Shown here one piece after another: positions 39,885 to 48,725 of a DNA stretch of 64,000 bases (the stretch's first letter is position 1; each line of letters starts with the position of its first letter). The DNA lies in assembly GCA_045600965.1 (NCBI GenBank), contig JAZRYW010000033.1, positions 28,999-92,998 on the forward strand. Reading direction: 5' to 3'. The DNA is from RGIG6374 sp045600965 (lineage in GTDB: Bacteria; Bacteroidota; Bacteroidia; Bacteroidales; UBA932). The notes beneath the pieces are model-generated. The model worked only from the letters and a program-made list of their open reading frames with translations. It was not told where the DNA came from and did not search any database. The position numbers and the translations under genes are program-made.

Positions 39885-41096
39885 TCATTGCCTTCCGGCG
39901 ACATTGGCGGCCAGGCCGCCTATGCCGGTTTCCTTATAGAGATTGGGAAGGTCGTGGCCGGTGTCCTTCATAACCTTCACCACGTCGTCGAACGACACTA
40001 TGTGGCGGCCGTCGGACAGCATTGCGTAGAAGTTGGCGTCAAGCGCGCGGGTGGCGGCGAAGGCGTTGCGCCCGATGCAGGGCACCTGCACCATTCCGCA
40101 TACCGGATCGCAGGTCATACCGAGATGATGTTCAAGGCCCATTTCGGCGGCATATTCGATCTGGGCGGTGGTGCCGCCGAAGAGCTGGCACACCGCGGCG
40201 GCCGCCATTGCGCAGGCCACTCCCACTTCACCCTGGCATCCCACGTCGGCGCCCGAGATGGACGCGTTCTGCTTCACCACGTTGCCGAACAGTCCGGCTG
40301 TGGCAAGAGCGCGGAGTATGCGCGTGTCGCTGAAATCGTGGCCGTGCTTGAGATGGTAGAGCACCGCGGGCACGACACCGCTCGATCCGCAGGTGGGCGC
40401 TGTAACTATCGTCCCGCCTGAAGCGTTCTGCTCGCTGACGGCGAGCGCGTAGGCGTGCACGAGTCCGCGCGACTGCAGGCTCGGCTTGTAGCCGGTGGCG
40501 CGCACGTGATAGACCGATGCCTTGCGCTGCAGGTGTATTGGCCCGGGAAGGACGCCTTCGTTCTGCAGGCCCTCCTCCACGGAGTCCTGCATCACCTTCC
40601 AGATGCCGGCAAGGAACTCCCATATTCCGGGGCCTTCGCAGTGTTCCACATATTCCCAGTAGGTCCAGCCCTTTTCGGTGCAGAAGGCCTCGATGCCCGT
40701 CATTGTGTCGAGGGGATATATCTCGGGAGTTTCAAGCATCCCATCCTGCCCCGGGCCTTCGGAAAGAGCTCCGCCGCCTACGCTGTAGACAGTCCACCGG
40801 TCACCGGGCAGACCGTCTTCACCCACTGTCGAGAACGTCATCGCATTGGGATGATAAGGCAGGAACTCGCTGCTCCAGATGAATTTCACCGGGGCTATGG
40901 GCTGCAGAGCGTCGCGTATGGCCACATCTGTCAGGTGGCCTTTGCCCGTGGCGGCAAGGCTGCCGTAGAGAGTCACTTCGAATCCGGTGGCATCGGGATG
41001 TTTCGAGGCGTAGATGGCCGCCGCCTTCGAGGGGCCCATAGTATGGCTGCTGGAAGGCCCACGGCCAACCTTGTAGAGTTCACGCAGTGATTTCAT
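39885..41096 (-). CDS. sdaA: L-serine ammonia-lyase (iron-sulfur, single-chain)
   Basis: 403 residues from the ATG at 41096. N-terminal beta domain opening SLRELYKVGRGPSSSHTMGP, the characteristic substrate loop; catalytic domain with the iron-sulfur cysteines in TAPTCGSSGVVPAVLYHL, GMTCDPVCGMVQVPCIGRNA, and the end LYKETGIGGLAANV. It converts L-serine to pyruvate and ammonia using an oxygen-sensitive [4Fe-4S] cluster, fitting an anaerobe. The ATG overlaps the aspA stop by one nucleotide, so the two lyases are translationally coupled. The start at 41099 is a GTG. Confidence 0.95.
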   Translation of the reverse strand: MKSLRELYKVGRGPSSSHTMGPSKAAAIYASKHPDATGFEVTLYGSLAATGKGHLTDVAIRDALQPIAPVKFIWSSEFLPYHPNAMTFSTVGEDGLPGDRWTVYSVGGGALSEGPGQDGMLETPEIYPLDTMTGIEAFCTEKGWTYWEYVEHCEGPGIWEFLAGIWKVMQDSVEEGLQNEGVLPGPIHLQRKASVYHVRATGYKPSLQSRGLVHAYALAVSEQNASGGTIVTAPTCGSSGVVPAVLYHLKHGHDFSDTRILRALATAGLFGNVVKQNASISGADVGCQGEVGVACAMAAAAVCQLFGGTTAQIEYAAEMGLEHHLGMTCDPVCGMVQVPCIGRNAFAATRALDANFYAMLSDGRHIVSFDDVVKVMKDTGHDLPNLYKETGIGGLAANVAGRQ

Positions 41097-42520
41097 CACT
41101 TGCGGGGCTTGATGTCGAGTTTCACGGGCTTGATCATATTCTCGGGCTTGAGGATCTCATCGAGTTCCTCCGCCGTGAGTATGCCCTCCTCGAGCACTAT
41201 GTCATATACGCCGCGGCCGGTTTCCTTGGCCTTCTTGGCTATCTTGGTGGAATGCTTGTATCCTATTATGGGGTTGAGGGCCGTCACTATGCCTATGCTG
41301 CCCTTGATGTACTGCTCGCAGCGGTCGGCGTTGGCGGTGATGCCGTCGATGCAGTTGACGCGCAGGGTGTCGAATCCGTTGCAGAGCAGTTCGGCGCTCT
41401 CGAAGCAGCACTGTATCATAACGGGTTCCATCGCGTTGAGTTCCATCTGGGCCGCCTCACCGCTCATAGTCACGCATACGTCGTTGCCGAACACCTTGTA
41501 GCATATCTGGCTCATCACTTCCGGTATCACGGGGTTGACCTTGCCGGGCATTATGGACGAGCCGGGCTGCTTTTCGGGAAGGTTTATCTCACCCAGACCG
41601 CAGCGGGGGCCGGATGCGAGCAGACGAAGGTCGTTGCTTATCTTCGAAGCCTTCACTGCAAGGCGCTTCATAGCGGCGCTGTAGCCCACAAGGCTGGATG
41701 TGTCGGAGGTGGCGCCGACAAGGTCGGCGGCGAGTTTCACATCCCATCCGGTGAGTTCGGCGAGAGCCTTCACGCATTTCTCGGCATAGCCAGGTTCGGA
41801 GCAGATGCCCGTGCCGATGGCTGTAGCGCCCATATTGACGGTAAGGAAGTCAGCTGCGGCCTCGTCGAGATGCTTCATCTCATCATCGAGTATCGAGGCG
41901 AATCCGCCGAAGGTCTGGCCGAGGGTCATCGGCACTGCGTCCTCGAGCTGGGTGCGGCCCATCTTGAGTATTGACGCGAATTCCTTCTCCTTTGCGCGGA
42001 GCGAAGCGATCAGGTCGGCGAGATGCTTCTTCAGCGTGAGGTGGGTGTAATAGAGGCCGAGGTGGGCTGCGGTGGGATATGCGTCATTCGTCGACTGGCT
42101 GCGGTTGACATCGTCATTGGGCCAGCAGTGCTGGAAGTCACCCAGCTCATAGCCCATAATCTGAAGCGCGCGGTTGGCTATCACCTCGTTGGCGTTCATA
42201 TTGGTCGAAGTGCCGGCTCCTCCCTGTATCATATCCACGGGGAAGGCCTCGGAAAGCTTGCCGTCGAACACTTCGCGGCAGGCCTGCATTATGGCTTCAT
42301 AGACGGGCTCGGTGAGCAGGCCCAGGGACCGGTTGGCCATAGCCGCGCCCATCTTGGTGATTGCCAGACCTTTGAGATAGTCGGGATATTCGTTGAGATG
42401 GAAGTGGCTGATGTTGAAGTTCTCAAGGGCGCGCATAGTCTGCACGTCATATAAAGCGTCTGCGGGGACCTGCTTTTCGCCTATCAGGTCACTGCCTGTT
42501 CTGTAATTTTTCAAGTTCAT
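41096..42520 (-). CDS. aspA: Aspartate ammonia-lyase (aspartase)
   Basis: 474 residues. Aspartase/fumarase superfamily signatures: catalytic loop EKQPGSSIMPGKVNPVIPEV, the substrate-binding DDVNRSQSTNDAYPTAAH and QGGAGTSTNMNANEVIANRA. The N-terminal GSDLIGEKQVPADALYDVQT and overall length favour aspartase over class II fumarase, although the two families overlap. It deaminates L-aspartate to fumarate, which can serve as an electron acceptor in anaerobic respiration. It starts 24 nt after rsmD and is followed by sdaA with a one-nucleotide overlap. Confidence 0.92.
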   Translation of the reverse strand: MNLKNYRTGSDLIGEKQVPADALYDVQTMRALENFNISHFHLNEYPDYLKGLAITKMGAAMANRSLGLLTEPVYEAIMQACREVFDGKLSEAFPVDMIQGGAGTSTNMNANEVIANRALQIMGYELGDFQHCWPNDDVNRSQSTNDAYPTAAHLGLYYTHLTLKKHLADLIASLRAKEKEFASILKMGRTQLEDAVPMTLGQTFGGFASILDDEMKHLDEAAADFLTVNMGATAIGTGICSEPGYAEKCVKALAELTGWDVKLAADLVGATSDTSSLVGYSAAMKRLAVKASKISNDLRLLASGPRCGLGEINLPEKQPGSSIMPGKVNPVIPEVMSQICYKVFGNDVCVTMSGEAAQMELNAMEPVMIQCCFESAELLCNGFDTLRVNCIDGITANADRCEQYIKGSIGIVTALNPIIGYKHSTKIAKKAKETGRGVYDIVLEEGILTAEELDEILKPENMIKPVKLDIKPRK

Positions 42521-42544
42521 ATCAAATAGATTTTTAACATTCTT

Positions 42545-43096
42545 TCATTTGTCTTGAGGACCCGGGGAGAAGAAGGAGAAATGCACGTTGCCGTAGCGCT
42601 TTTCCTTTACGAATCCCGCATCGGAGGTGAAGCGGTAGTCGCCGGGGTGTTCGAGTATGAGATAGCCGCCGTCTTTTACGAGGCCGTGGCTGAACACCTT
42701 TTCGGGAATCGTGTCCAGCCCCTCGATGGCATACGGAGGGTCGGCGAACACTATGTCGTAGGTCTCCCGGCAAAGGCCGAGGAAATCGAACACGTTGCTG
42801 TGGGCTACCTGCACCGTGCGGCCGAGGCCGAACTGTGCGGAGGTCTTCTTTATGAACGCGCAGTGGGCGGGGTTCATTTCCACGGCCACTACCCTCGGGC
42901 AGCCTCGCGAGGCGAATTCATAGGATATGCCGCCTGTCCCGGAGAAGAGGTCAAGCACCGTGCAGCCCTCGAAATCCACTTCATTCTGCAGAACGTTGAA
43001 AAGCCCCTCCTTGGCAAAGTCGGTGGTCGGACGCGCCTTGTATCCGACCGGGGGAAGGATGCTCTTGCCTTTGAGTGTTCCGCCTATGATGCGCAT
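42545..43096 (-). CDS. rsmD: 16S rRNA (guanine966-N2)-methyltransferase RsmD
   Basis: 183 residues. Starts MRIIGGTLKGKSILPPVGYK; SAM motif VLDLFSGTGGISYEFASRGC near residue 47; catalytic motif IVFADPPYAIEGLD (DPPY). RsmD methylates G966 of 16S rRNA. Next to the DUF3822 gene, a pairing seen across Bacteroidetes. It lies 7 nt after DUF3822 and 24 nt before aspA. Confidence 0.94.
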   Translation of the reverse strand: MRIIGGTLKGKSILPPVGYKARPTTDFAKEGLFNVLQNEVDFEGCTVLDLFSGTGGISYEFASRGCPRVVAVEMNPAHCAFIKKTSAQFGLGRTVQVAHSNVFDFLGLCRETYDIVFADPPYAIEGLDTIPEKVFSHGLVKDGGYLILEHPGDYRFTSDAGFVKEKRYGNVHFSFFSPGPQDK

Positions 43097-43103
43097 AATG
43101 AGG

Positions 43104-43586
43104 TCAGATATTGTAGAGCACCGAGATGTTCTCCACTCCGTGGAAATATTCCAGGAGAGTCTCCTGCCGCTCCACGTCCAGTTTTTCGCGGAAATAGAGG
43201 GTTGTCATCTCGGGATTGAACTGGAACTGCTTGATGGCGGCGAAGATGAAATACTGTGCCGTGACAAAGTCGGCCGCTTCGAAGCTGTTGCACATAAGAA
43301 GTCTGTCGCCCTCGGCCACGGCGATGTGCAGTTCGCCGGGGATGAAACTTGCAACCACCTTGTTGTGCTCCCTGATAAGGGGAAGCATCTGAAGGAGGTC
43401 GTGAGCTACCGGCATATAGCCTTCGCGCGCCCCGCGAGGCACCGCAAAAACAAGAACTGCCTTATAATGAGGCAGTTCTGTATATTTGACTTCTTCTGAA
43501 GGTACCGGGGCGAAGAATTCCGCCAGGGTTTCCGCCGCCTTGTCGCTCCGGAAGAATGCCGAAGGTATCAGCGTGTATTTGTCCAC
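43104..43586 (-). CDS. DUF3822 family protein, short form
   Basis: 160 residues, starting with GTG at 43586 directly after the stop of the preceding gene (shared base). It contains LIPSAFFRSDKAAETLAEFF and later LLMCNSFEAADFVTAQYFIF with NPEMTTLYFREKL, the DUF3822 core. Members of that family are usually about 250-270 residues; the second half seems to be missing here, though the stop lies next to rsmD and no frameshifted remnant is visible. The family has an actin-like fold and is regularly found beside rsmD; its function is unknown. Confidence 0.78.
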   Translation of the reverse strand: MDKYTLIPSAFFRSDKAAETLAEFFAPVPSEEVKYTELPHYKAVLVFAVPRGAREGYMPVAHDLLQMLPLIREHNKVVASFIPGELHIAVAEGDRLLMCNSFEAADFVTAQYFIFAAIKQFQFNPEMTTLYFREKLDVERQETLLEYFHGVENISVLYNI

Positions 43587-44299
43587 TATTCCCAGTTGCC
43601 GGCGTTGTTGTTCGGGTTGTCGATGCTGCCGACCATCAGGCCTGCGTAGCGGCTCTGGTCGTTGCGTTCAGCATTGAGGTTGATGATCAGCTGATCGTCA
43701 AGACCCTTGAGCAGACCTTCGAAAGGTTTGCCGGGAGCGGGGCGGAAGCCATAGGGCATCTTGGCCTCGAAGAGGGGAACGGTGATACCGGAAACGAGCT
43801 TCTCGACGGTGTTGAGTTCGACTTCAAGTCCGTCTGAGAAAGGAACGTACTTGAGGGAATCGACGCAGAAGCCCTTGCGGCTTGCGAATATCGTATCCTT
43901 CACGGCAATCTTGTTCTCGATGCTGAACACGAGATTCCTGTCGCCTTTCTGATAGAGTTCGTAGAGGTCTGAGTCAGTAATCTTCCGGTTCTGCTTCCTG
44001 ATGGCGTCGGTGTGGGCGACTGCAACCGAGTCATCCTTCGAACCTATCTGAAGGGTCACGGGAATGTTGCCGGTGTTGTAGAAAAGAATGAGGGAATCCA
44101 TAGTGGAAGCGAACTTGCCGGTAGCGGTCTTGTAGGCGACCTGGAGAGTACGGATGTCCTTGAGTCTTTCAATTGCCACAGATTCGCGGGCTTCCCTCTC
44201 CTTCTTGAAATTGAGGGGAAGCATAACGCTCTTGACGATGAGGAACGCCAGAAGGGCGATTGCCAAAGGTAAAATTACGATAGTAAAAAGCTTTTTCAT
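43586..44299 (-). CDS. Membrane-anchored protein of unknown function
   Basis: 237 residues from the ATG at 44299 (the longer frame from 44377 lies across the promoter). A single N-terminal helix (FTIVILPLAIALLAFLIVKS) is followed by a coiled region EREARESVAIERLKDIRTLQ and a soluble domain with KTATGKFASTMDSLILFYNT. The helix-then-coil layout with the Thr-Gly-rich start recalls pilin-like proteins, but there is no prepilin cleavage site, so I do not assign it. Likely faces the periplasm. Cotranscribed with DUF3822 and rsmD. Confidence 0.75.
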   Translation of the reverse strand: MKKLFTIVILPLAIALLAFLIVKSVMLPLNFKKEREARESVAIERLKDIRTLQVAYKTATGKFASTMDSLILFYNTGNIPVTLQIGSKDDSVAVAHTDAIRKQNRKITDSDLYELYQKGDRNLVFSIENKIAVKDTIFASRKGFCVDSLKYVPFSDGLEVELNTVEKLVSGITVPLFEAKMPYGFRPAPGKPFEGLLKGLDDQLIINLNAERNDQSRYAGLMVGSIDNPNNNAGNWE

Positions 44300-44346
44300 T
44301 ATGTAAATTTTTGTTGTTTTCGGGTATGGTTCGCAAAAATTATCTA

Positions 44347-44377
44347 CAAAAGTAAATATAATATTTAGAGATTGCAA
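44347..44377 (-). promoter_or_regulatory. Promoter of the 44299-36106 gene set
   Basis: Minus strand TTG, 20 nt spacer, TACTTTTG, with exact -7 box. It predicts a 5' end near 44340 and a leader of about 40 nt. It lies next to repeat R1c. Confidence 0.75.
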
Positions 44378-44390
44378 GATTTATTTCCTC

Positions 44391-44559
44391 AGAAACTGTT
44401 TAAATTTGGTTGCCGAAATTTAATATAGTGGATTTTTTGATGATTTGAAGGAGCGATGGGGTTCCATCGTGACTGAAAAGCAGCGAAAAATACGCGAAAA
44501 AGAAACATAAGTATTGAAGTTAACCATTTCAAAACAGGTTCTTAAACAGCTTCTTAAAT
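44391..44559 (-). repeat. R1c: diverged copy of dispersed upstream element R1
   Basis: Lies in the 306-nt divergent gap between the pilin-like gene and prfA. Its left part (about 44402-44440) reads AAATTTGGTTGCCGAAATTT and then closely follows the reverse complement of R1a; the right part (about 44480-44559) keeps the order of features, such as GTGAC, AAAAAG-CATAAG and the end TAAACAGCTTC, with many differences. This copy is in the opposite orientation to R1a and R1b. No reading frame is present. Confidence 0.6.
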
Positions 44560-44569
44560 TTTTTTTGGT

Positions 44570-44577
44570 TATATTTG
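44570..44577 (+). promoter_or_regulatory. -7 promoter element for prfA
   Basis: TATATTTG, exact for TAnnTTTG, 29 nt before the prfA ATG and right at the edge of R1c. A clean -33 TTTG is not seen; the T-rich tract and TTCTTA upstream could stand in. Confidence 0.6.
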
Positions 44578-44605
44578 CGGGCTGAATGAACTTGTAACAA
44601 ACGTT

Positions 44606-45691
44606 ATGGCAGAAAACACCCTTTTGAGCAAGCTCTCGGATCTGGAGGAGAAGTACGCGAGTCTGCAGGAGCAGCTTGCAGATCCTTCCGTGATGGGCGA
44701 TATGAAGAAATATGTCCAGTTGAACAAGGACTACAAGGACCTCGAGCCCATCGTGGCGGCAGGACGCAACTACGCGCGTATGCTGTCCGACCTTGAAGGC
44801 GCCAAGGACATACTGATGAACGAGAAGGACGAGGAGCTGCGCGAGATGGCCAAGGAGGAGGCTTCCGAACTTGAGGACAGGATTCCAGCCCTCGAGGAGG
44901 AGATAAAGATACTGCTCATACCCGCCGACCCCCAGGACAGCAAGAACGCGATGCTCGAGATCCGCGGCGGTGCGGGCGGAGACGAGGCGGCCATATTCGC
45001 GGGCGACCTCTTCCGTATGTATGCCAAGTTCGTGGAGCGCAAGGGTTGGAAGATGGAGATAAACAGCCAGAGCGAAGGCGCCAGCGGCGGATACAAGGAA
45101 ATAGTGTGCAAGATCTCCGGCGAGAAGGTCTATGGCATTATGAAATACGAAAGCGGCGTCCACCGCGTGCAGCGCGTGCCGCAGACCGAGACTCAGGGAC
45201 GCGTGCATACCTCCGCCGCATCGGTGGTGGTGCTTCCCGAGGCCGACGAGTTCGACGTGGAGATAGATATGAAGGACGTGCGCAAGGACACTTTCTGCTC
45301 TTCCGGTCCCGGCGGCCAGGGTGTCAACACCACCTACTCCGCCATCCGTCTGACACACATCCCCACAGGTATCGTGGTGCAGTGCCAGGACGAGCGTTCG
45401 CAGTTGAAGAATCTCGACAAGGCTATGCAGGAACTCCGTACAAGGCTCTACAACCTCGAGTACGAGAAATACCTCAACGAAATGACCACAAAGCGCAAGA
45501 CTATGGTCTCCACCGGTGACCGTTCGGCCAAGATACGCACCTACAACTATCCCCAGAGCCGCGTGACCGACCACCGTATCGGATATACGATGTACAACCT
45601 GCCCGTGTTTATGGACGGCGACATACAGGAGGTCATCGACCAGCTGCAGATCGCAGAGAACGCCGAACGTCTGAAGGCCGCCGGCGAATAG
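44606..45691 (+). CDS. prfA: Peptide chain release factor 1
   Basis: 361 residues. The GGQ motif is in SSGPGGQGVNTTYSAIRLTH; the PxT-type codon-recognition region is near residue 190 (VQRVPQTETQGRVHTSAASV), where RF1 has PxT-like residues that read UAA and UAG. N-terminal coiled region KLSDLEEKYASLQEQLADPS. The product releases peptides at stop codons UAG and UAA. It is followed by the MATE gene with a gap of 6 nt. Confidence 0.97.
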   Translation: MAENTLLSKLSDLEEKYASLQEQLADPSVMGDMKKYVQLNKDYKDLEPIVAAGRNYARMLSDLEGAKDILMNEKDEELREMAKEEASELEDRIPALEEEIKILLIPADPQDSKNAMLEIRGGAGGDEAAIFAGDLFRMYAKFVERKGWKMEINSQSEGASGGYKEIVCKISGEKVYGIMKYESGVHRVQRVPQTETQGRVHTSAASVVVLPEADEFDVEIDMKDVRKDTFCSSGPGGQGVNTTYSAIRLTHIPTGIVVQCQDERSQLKNLDKAMQELRTRLYNLEYEKYLNEMTTKRKTMVSTGDRSAKIRTYNYPQSRVTDHRIGYTMYNLPVFMDGDIQEVIDQLQIAENAERLKAAGE

Positions 45692-45697
45692 TGGATT

Positions 45698-47071
45698 ATG
45701 CAGAACAACACCATCCCCACCGACCTGGGTACAGAAAGGATCGGAAAGCTTCTCAGACGATACGCCCTCCCCGCCATAATAGCGATGACCGCATCATCGC
45801 TTTACAATATGGTGGACAGCATATTCATCGGGCAGGGATGCGGACCTATGGCAATCGCCGGTCTGGCCATCACCTTCCCCCTTATGAACCTCTCGACCGC
45901 GTTCGGCTCGATGGTGGGCGTAGGCGCGTCCACCCTGATATCGGTGCTGCTGGGCCAGCGCAACTATGACGAGGCCGGGAAGGTCCTCGGCAACGTGCTG
46001 ATAATGAACATCGCCATAGGGCTCGTGTTTATGGGCGTCACCCTGACGTTCCTCGACCCTATCCTGCGGTTCTTCGGAGCCAGCGAGACCACCCTGCCCT
46101 ACGCGAAGGAATATATGACGGTGATACTCGCGGGCAACGTCATCACACACCTCTATTTCGGCCTAAACGCCGTGCTCCGCGCGGCGGGCTATCCCCGCAA
46201 GTCGATGACCGCCACCATCATCACGGTCACTCTCAATGTCATCCTCGATCCGATATTCATATTCGTGTTCGACCTGGGCATCAAGGGCGCGGCCATTGCC
46301 ACGGTCATCTCCCAGGCCGTCTCGCTCTGCCTGCAGCTTCACCATTTCAGCAACAGGAACGAATTCCTCCACTTCACGCGGGGCAAGATACGCTTCGAGC
46401 CCAAGATAGCCGGAAGAGCCGTCTCCATCGGCCTTTCCCCCTTCCTGATGAACGTGGCCTCCTGTATGGTGGTCATCTTCATCAACAAGGGCCTGCAGTC
46501 TTACGGCGGCGGGCAGGGCGACCTCTGCGTGGGCGCCTACGGCATCGCCAACCGCATAGTGTTCCTGTTCATTATGATAGTGCTCGGGTTCAACCAGGGT
46601 ATGCAGCCCATAGCCGGCTACAACTACGGCGCAAGGCAGTACGGGCGCGTGCTGAACGTCTACAAGAGGACCGCGATCAGCGCCACCCTTGTGCTTACGG
46701 CGTCGTTCCTTACAGCGCTGCTCATACCCGAACTTGCTGTCCGCCTCTTCACCTCCGATGACGAACTGGTGAGACTCGGGGCGAAATGTTTCCGCTATAT
46801 GGTGGCCGTGTTCCCCATCGTGGGTTTCCAGATGGTCACCACAAACCTTTTCCAGAGCCTCGGTATGGCTGGCAAGGCCATATTCCTCTCGCTCACCCGC
46901 CAGCTGCTCTTCCTGCTGCCGGCAGTGCTCATCCTTCCCCGCTTCTACGGAGTCGAGGGCGTGATGATGTCCTTCCCGCTGTCAGACGCGCTGGCTACCG
47001 TCACCACCGGTGCAATGGCCATAGGCCTGATTCGCAAGTTCAAGGCGGATTCTCTGCCACAAATCAAATAA
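45698..47071 (+). CDS. MATE-family multidrug/cation antiporter
   Basis: 457 residues with about twelve membrane helices in two six-helix bundles. The family signature includes ALPAIIAMTASSLYNMVDSI with FIGQGCGPMAIAGLAI near the start, FFGASETTLPYAKEYM, and the second half starts SIGLSPFLMNVASCMV; GFNQGMQPIAGYNYGARQY is typical of the MATE half-repeat. Exports toxic compounds by Na+ or H+ antiport; substrate unknown. Starts 6 nt after prfA and is followed by the kinase-like gene after 3 nt. Confidence 0.93.
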   Translation: MQNNTIPTDLGTERIGKLLRRYALPAIIAMTASSLYNMVDSIFIGQGCGPMAIAGLAITFPLMNLSTAFGSMVGVGASTLISVLLGQRNYDEAGKVLGNVLIMNIAIGLVFMGVTLTFLDPILRFFGASETTLPYAKEYMTVILAGNVITHLYFGLNAVLRAAGYPRKSMTATIITVTLNVILDPIFIFVFDLGIKGAAIATVISQAVSLCLQLHHFSNRNEFLHFTRGKIRFEPKIAGRAVSIGLSPFLMNVASCMVVIFINKGLQSYGGGQGDLCVGAYGIANRIVFLFIMIVLGFNQGMQPIAGYNYGARQYGRVLNVYKRTAISATLVLTASFLTALLIPELAVRLFTSDDELVRLGAKCFRYMVAVFPIVGFQMVTTNLFQSLGMAGKAIFLSLTRQLLFLLPAVLILPRFYGVEGVMMSFPLSDALATVTTGAMAIGLIRKFKADSLPQIK

Positions 47072-47074
47072 CTT

Positions 47075-47710
47075 ATGGAAAAACAGAGAGTTATCATCAC
47101 AATAGGACGACAGATAGGTGCTGGCGGAAAGAAGGTCGCCGCAGCGCTGTCCGGAATGCTGGACATCCCTATGTACGACAGCGAACTGCTGGAGATTGCC
47201 GCCAGGCGCAGCGGCTGCGACCGTGACCTGTTCGAGCGCGTGGATGAGAAGAAGAAGGGCTCGCTGCTGACTTCTCTCTTCAGCCGTCCTTCGCCTACAG
47301 CCGAGAACACCCATATGGACAGTTTCATCAGCAATGAGAATCTTTTCCAGATACAGAGCACCGTCATCCGTGAGATAGCCGCAGAAGGCTCCGCAATATT
47401 CGTGGGCCGCTGCGCCGACTACATCCTCCGTGACGACCCCGACCTGATTTCGGTGTTCATCACCAGCCCCCTGTCAGAGCGCGTGAAGACCAACGCCCAA
47501 CGCTACAACGTAAGCGAGGATGTGTCACAGCGCTACATAGAGCACGACGAACGCAAGCGCACGTCATACTACAATTTCTACACTTTCAAGAAATGGGGTG
47601 ATTCCTCCAGTTACGATCTCTGCATCAATTCTTCGATCCTCGGTATTGAGGGCACGGCGCAGTACATTGTGGAGTTCATCCGCCGCAGGCAGGAAGCCGG
47701 GAAAAGATAG
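47075..47710 (+). CDS. Cytidylate-kinase-like P-loop protein
   Basis: 211 residues. Starts with the kinase P-loop phrase ITIGRQIGAGGKKVAAALSG and continues MLDIPMYDSELLEIAARRSG; the lid region reads ITSPLSERVKTNAQRYN with conserved Arg residues. This is the cytidylate-kinase-like family (PF13189-type) rather than canonical Cmk, and real substrates are not known. It follows the MATE gene by 3 nt. Its stop is 1 nt from the stop of the convergent FKBP gene, leaving no space for a terminator. Confidence 0.85.
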   Translation: MEKQRVIITIGRQIGAGGKKVAAALSGMLDIPMYDSELLEIAARRSGCDRDLFERVDEKKKGSLLTSLFSRPSPTAENTHMDSFISNENLFQIQSTVIREIAAEGSAIFVGRCADYILRDDPDLISVFITSPLSERVKTNAQRYNVSEDVSQRYIEHDERKRTSYYNFYTFKKWGDSSSYDLCINSSILGIEGTAQYIVEFIRRRQEAGKR

Positions 47711-47711
47711 T

Positions 47712-48725
47712 CTATTGTTCGACTGTTATGTCGAACACAAGCGGTGAATAGCTCGGGATGGTAGAACTGCCGCTGTCGCCGTAGCCGTAGGCCGAGGCGA
47801 AGAACACTATCGCGTGGTCGCCTTTCTGCATACGCTGTATCGCCTTCGCATAACCCTTCACCACGGAATTGTTGTCATACAGTTCCTGGTCGTCCTTATA
47901 CCACTTGACGCTCAACGCCTTGTAGTCCTTTGAGGAGTCGTAGCAGCGGTAGAAGCGCGCGGTGTCCGAGACGTTGGTGTCGAACACGAATCCGTCAAGC
48001 ATCTTTCCAACGTAGCGGGTGTTGAAAGTGGTGCCGGAGGAGAGGGTGTCGCTGTAGCCCTTGCCGCTGATGAGCTTGAAATAGATACCGTTGGCAAGGG
48101 TGTCAAGCCCGGGGAAATGCTCGTCACGGAAGGCCTCCAACTGTGATATCTGATATTTGTAGATGTCATCCACAATGTCAAGCACCTCTATCTCGTAGAT
48201 GATGTTGTCGTTGTTCTCGTCACCGGCGGTGGAATAATAATAGAGCGAATAATAGTTCACAGTGGTGCTCTCGAGCATTGCGGGAGGGAGGGCGGCCACA
48301 ACGCGTTCGCCCTTTTTCATAGTCTTGAGCACATTGTAGATGCCGGGAGTGAGAGTGGTGGGATTGACATACCAGATGTCGTGCGAATAGTAGGTGGTGG
48401 GATCGTATTCTCCGAGCTGCTTGGAGACATCCTCCCTGTTGGTGTCCTTGATGTCACCGTTGAGATAACGCGCCGTGTAGCTGATAAATACATACACGGA
48501 GTCTGTGACCTGGCGGCCTGAGGAAGCGTCCCTTTCGAGGATGTAGATGCCGTTCTGATCGGCTGTTCCGGCCTTGTCGGGATAGTTCTCGCGAACCCAG
48601 GCGGCAAGCACCCTGGCCTGTATGGAATCATTGTTCTCCACCACTATGTCGGCGCATCCGCCGGCCAGAGCCGCCAGCATCAGGGATGCAAGGGAGAATA
48701 TAAGTATTTCTGCGCTTCTTTTCAT
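47712..48725 (-). CDS. FKBP-type peptidyl-prolyl isomerase-like lipoprotein
   Basis: 337 residues. The N-terminus looks like a lipoprotein signal (FSLASLMLAALAGGCADIVV). Two FKBP-like domains follow: a first, degenerate one (about 60-200, ending IYEIEVLDIVDD) and a second clearer one (about 215-337) with TRYVGKMLDGFVFDTNVSDT, NSVVKGYAKAIQRMQKGDHA and YGYGDSGSSTIPSYSPLVFD. The second retains the active-site pattern in broad form. Lipoprotein FKBPs of this type help fold periplasmic or surface proteins in Bacteroidetes. The gene is convergent with the kinase-like gene. Confidence 0.82.
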   Translation of the reverse strand: MKRSAEILIFSLASLMLAALAGGCADIVVENNDSIQARVLAAWVRENYPDKAGTADQNGIYILERDASSGRQVTDSVYVFISYTARYLNGDIKDTNREDVSKQLGEYDPTTYYSHDIWYVNPTTLTPGIYNVLKTMKKGERVVAALPPAMLESTTVNYYSLYYYSTAGDENNDNIIYEIEVLDIVDDIYKYQISQLEAFRDEHFPGLDTLANGIYFKLISGKGYSDTLSSGTTFNTRYVGKMLDGFVFDTNVSDTARFYRCYDSSKDYKALSVKWYKDDQELYDNNSVVKGYAKAIQRMQKGDHAIVFFASAYGYGDSGSSTIPSYSPLVFDITVEQ

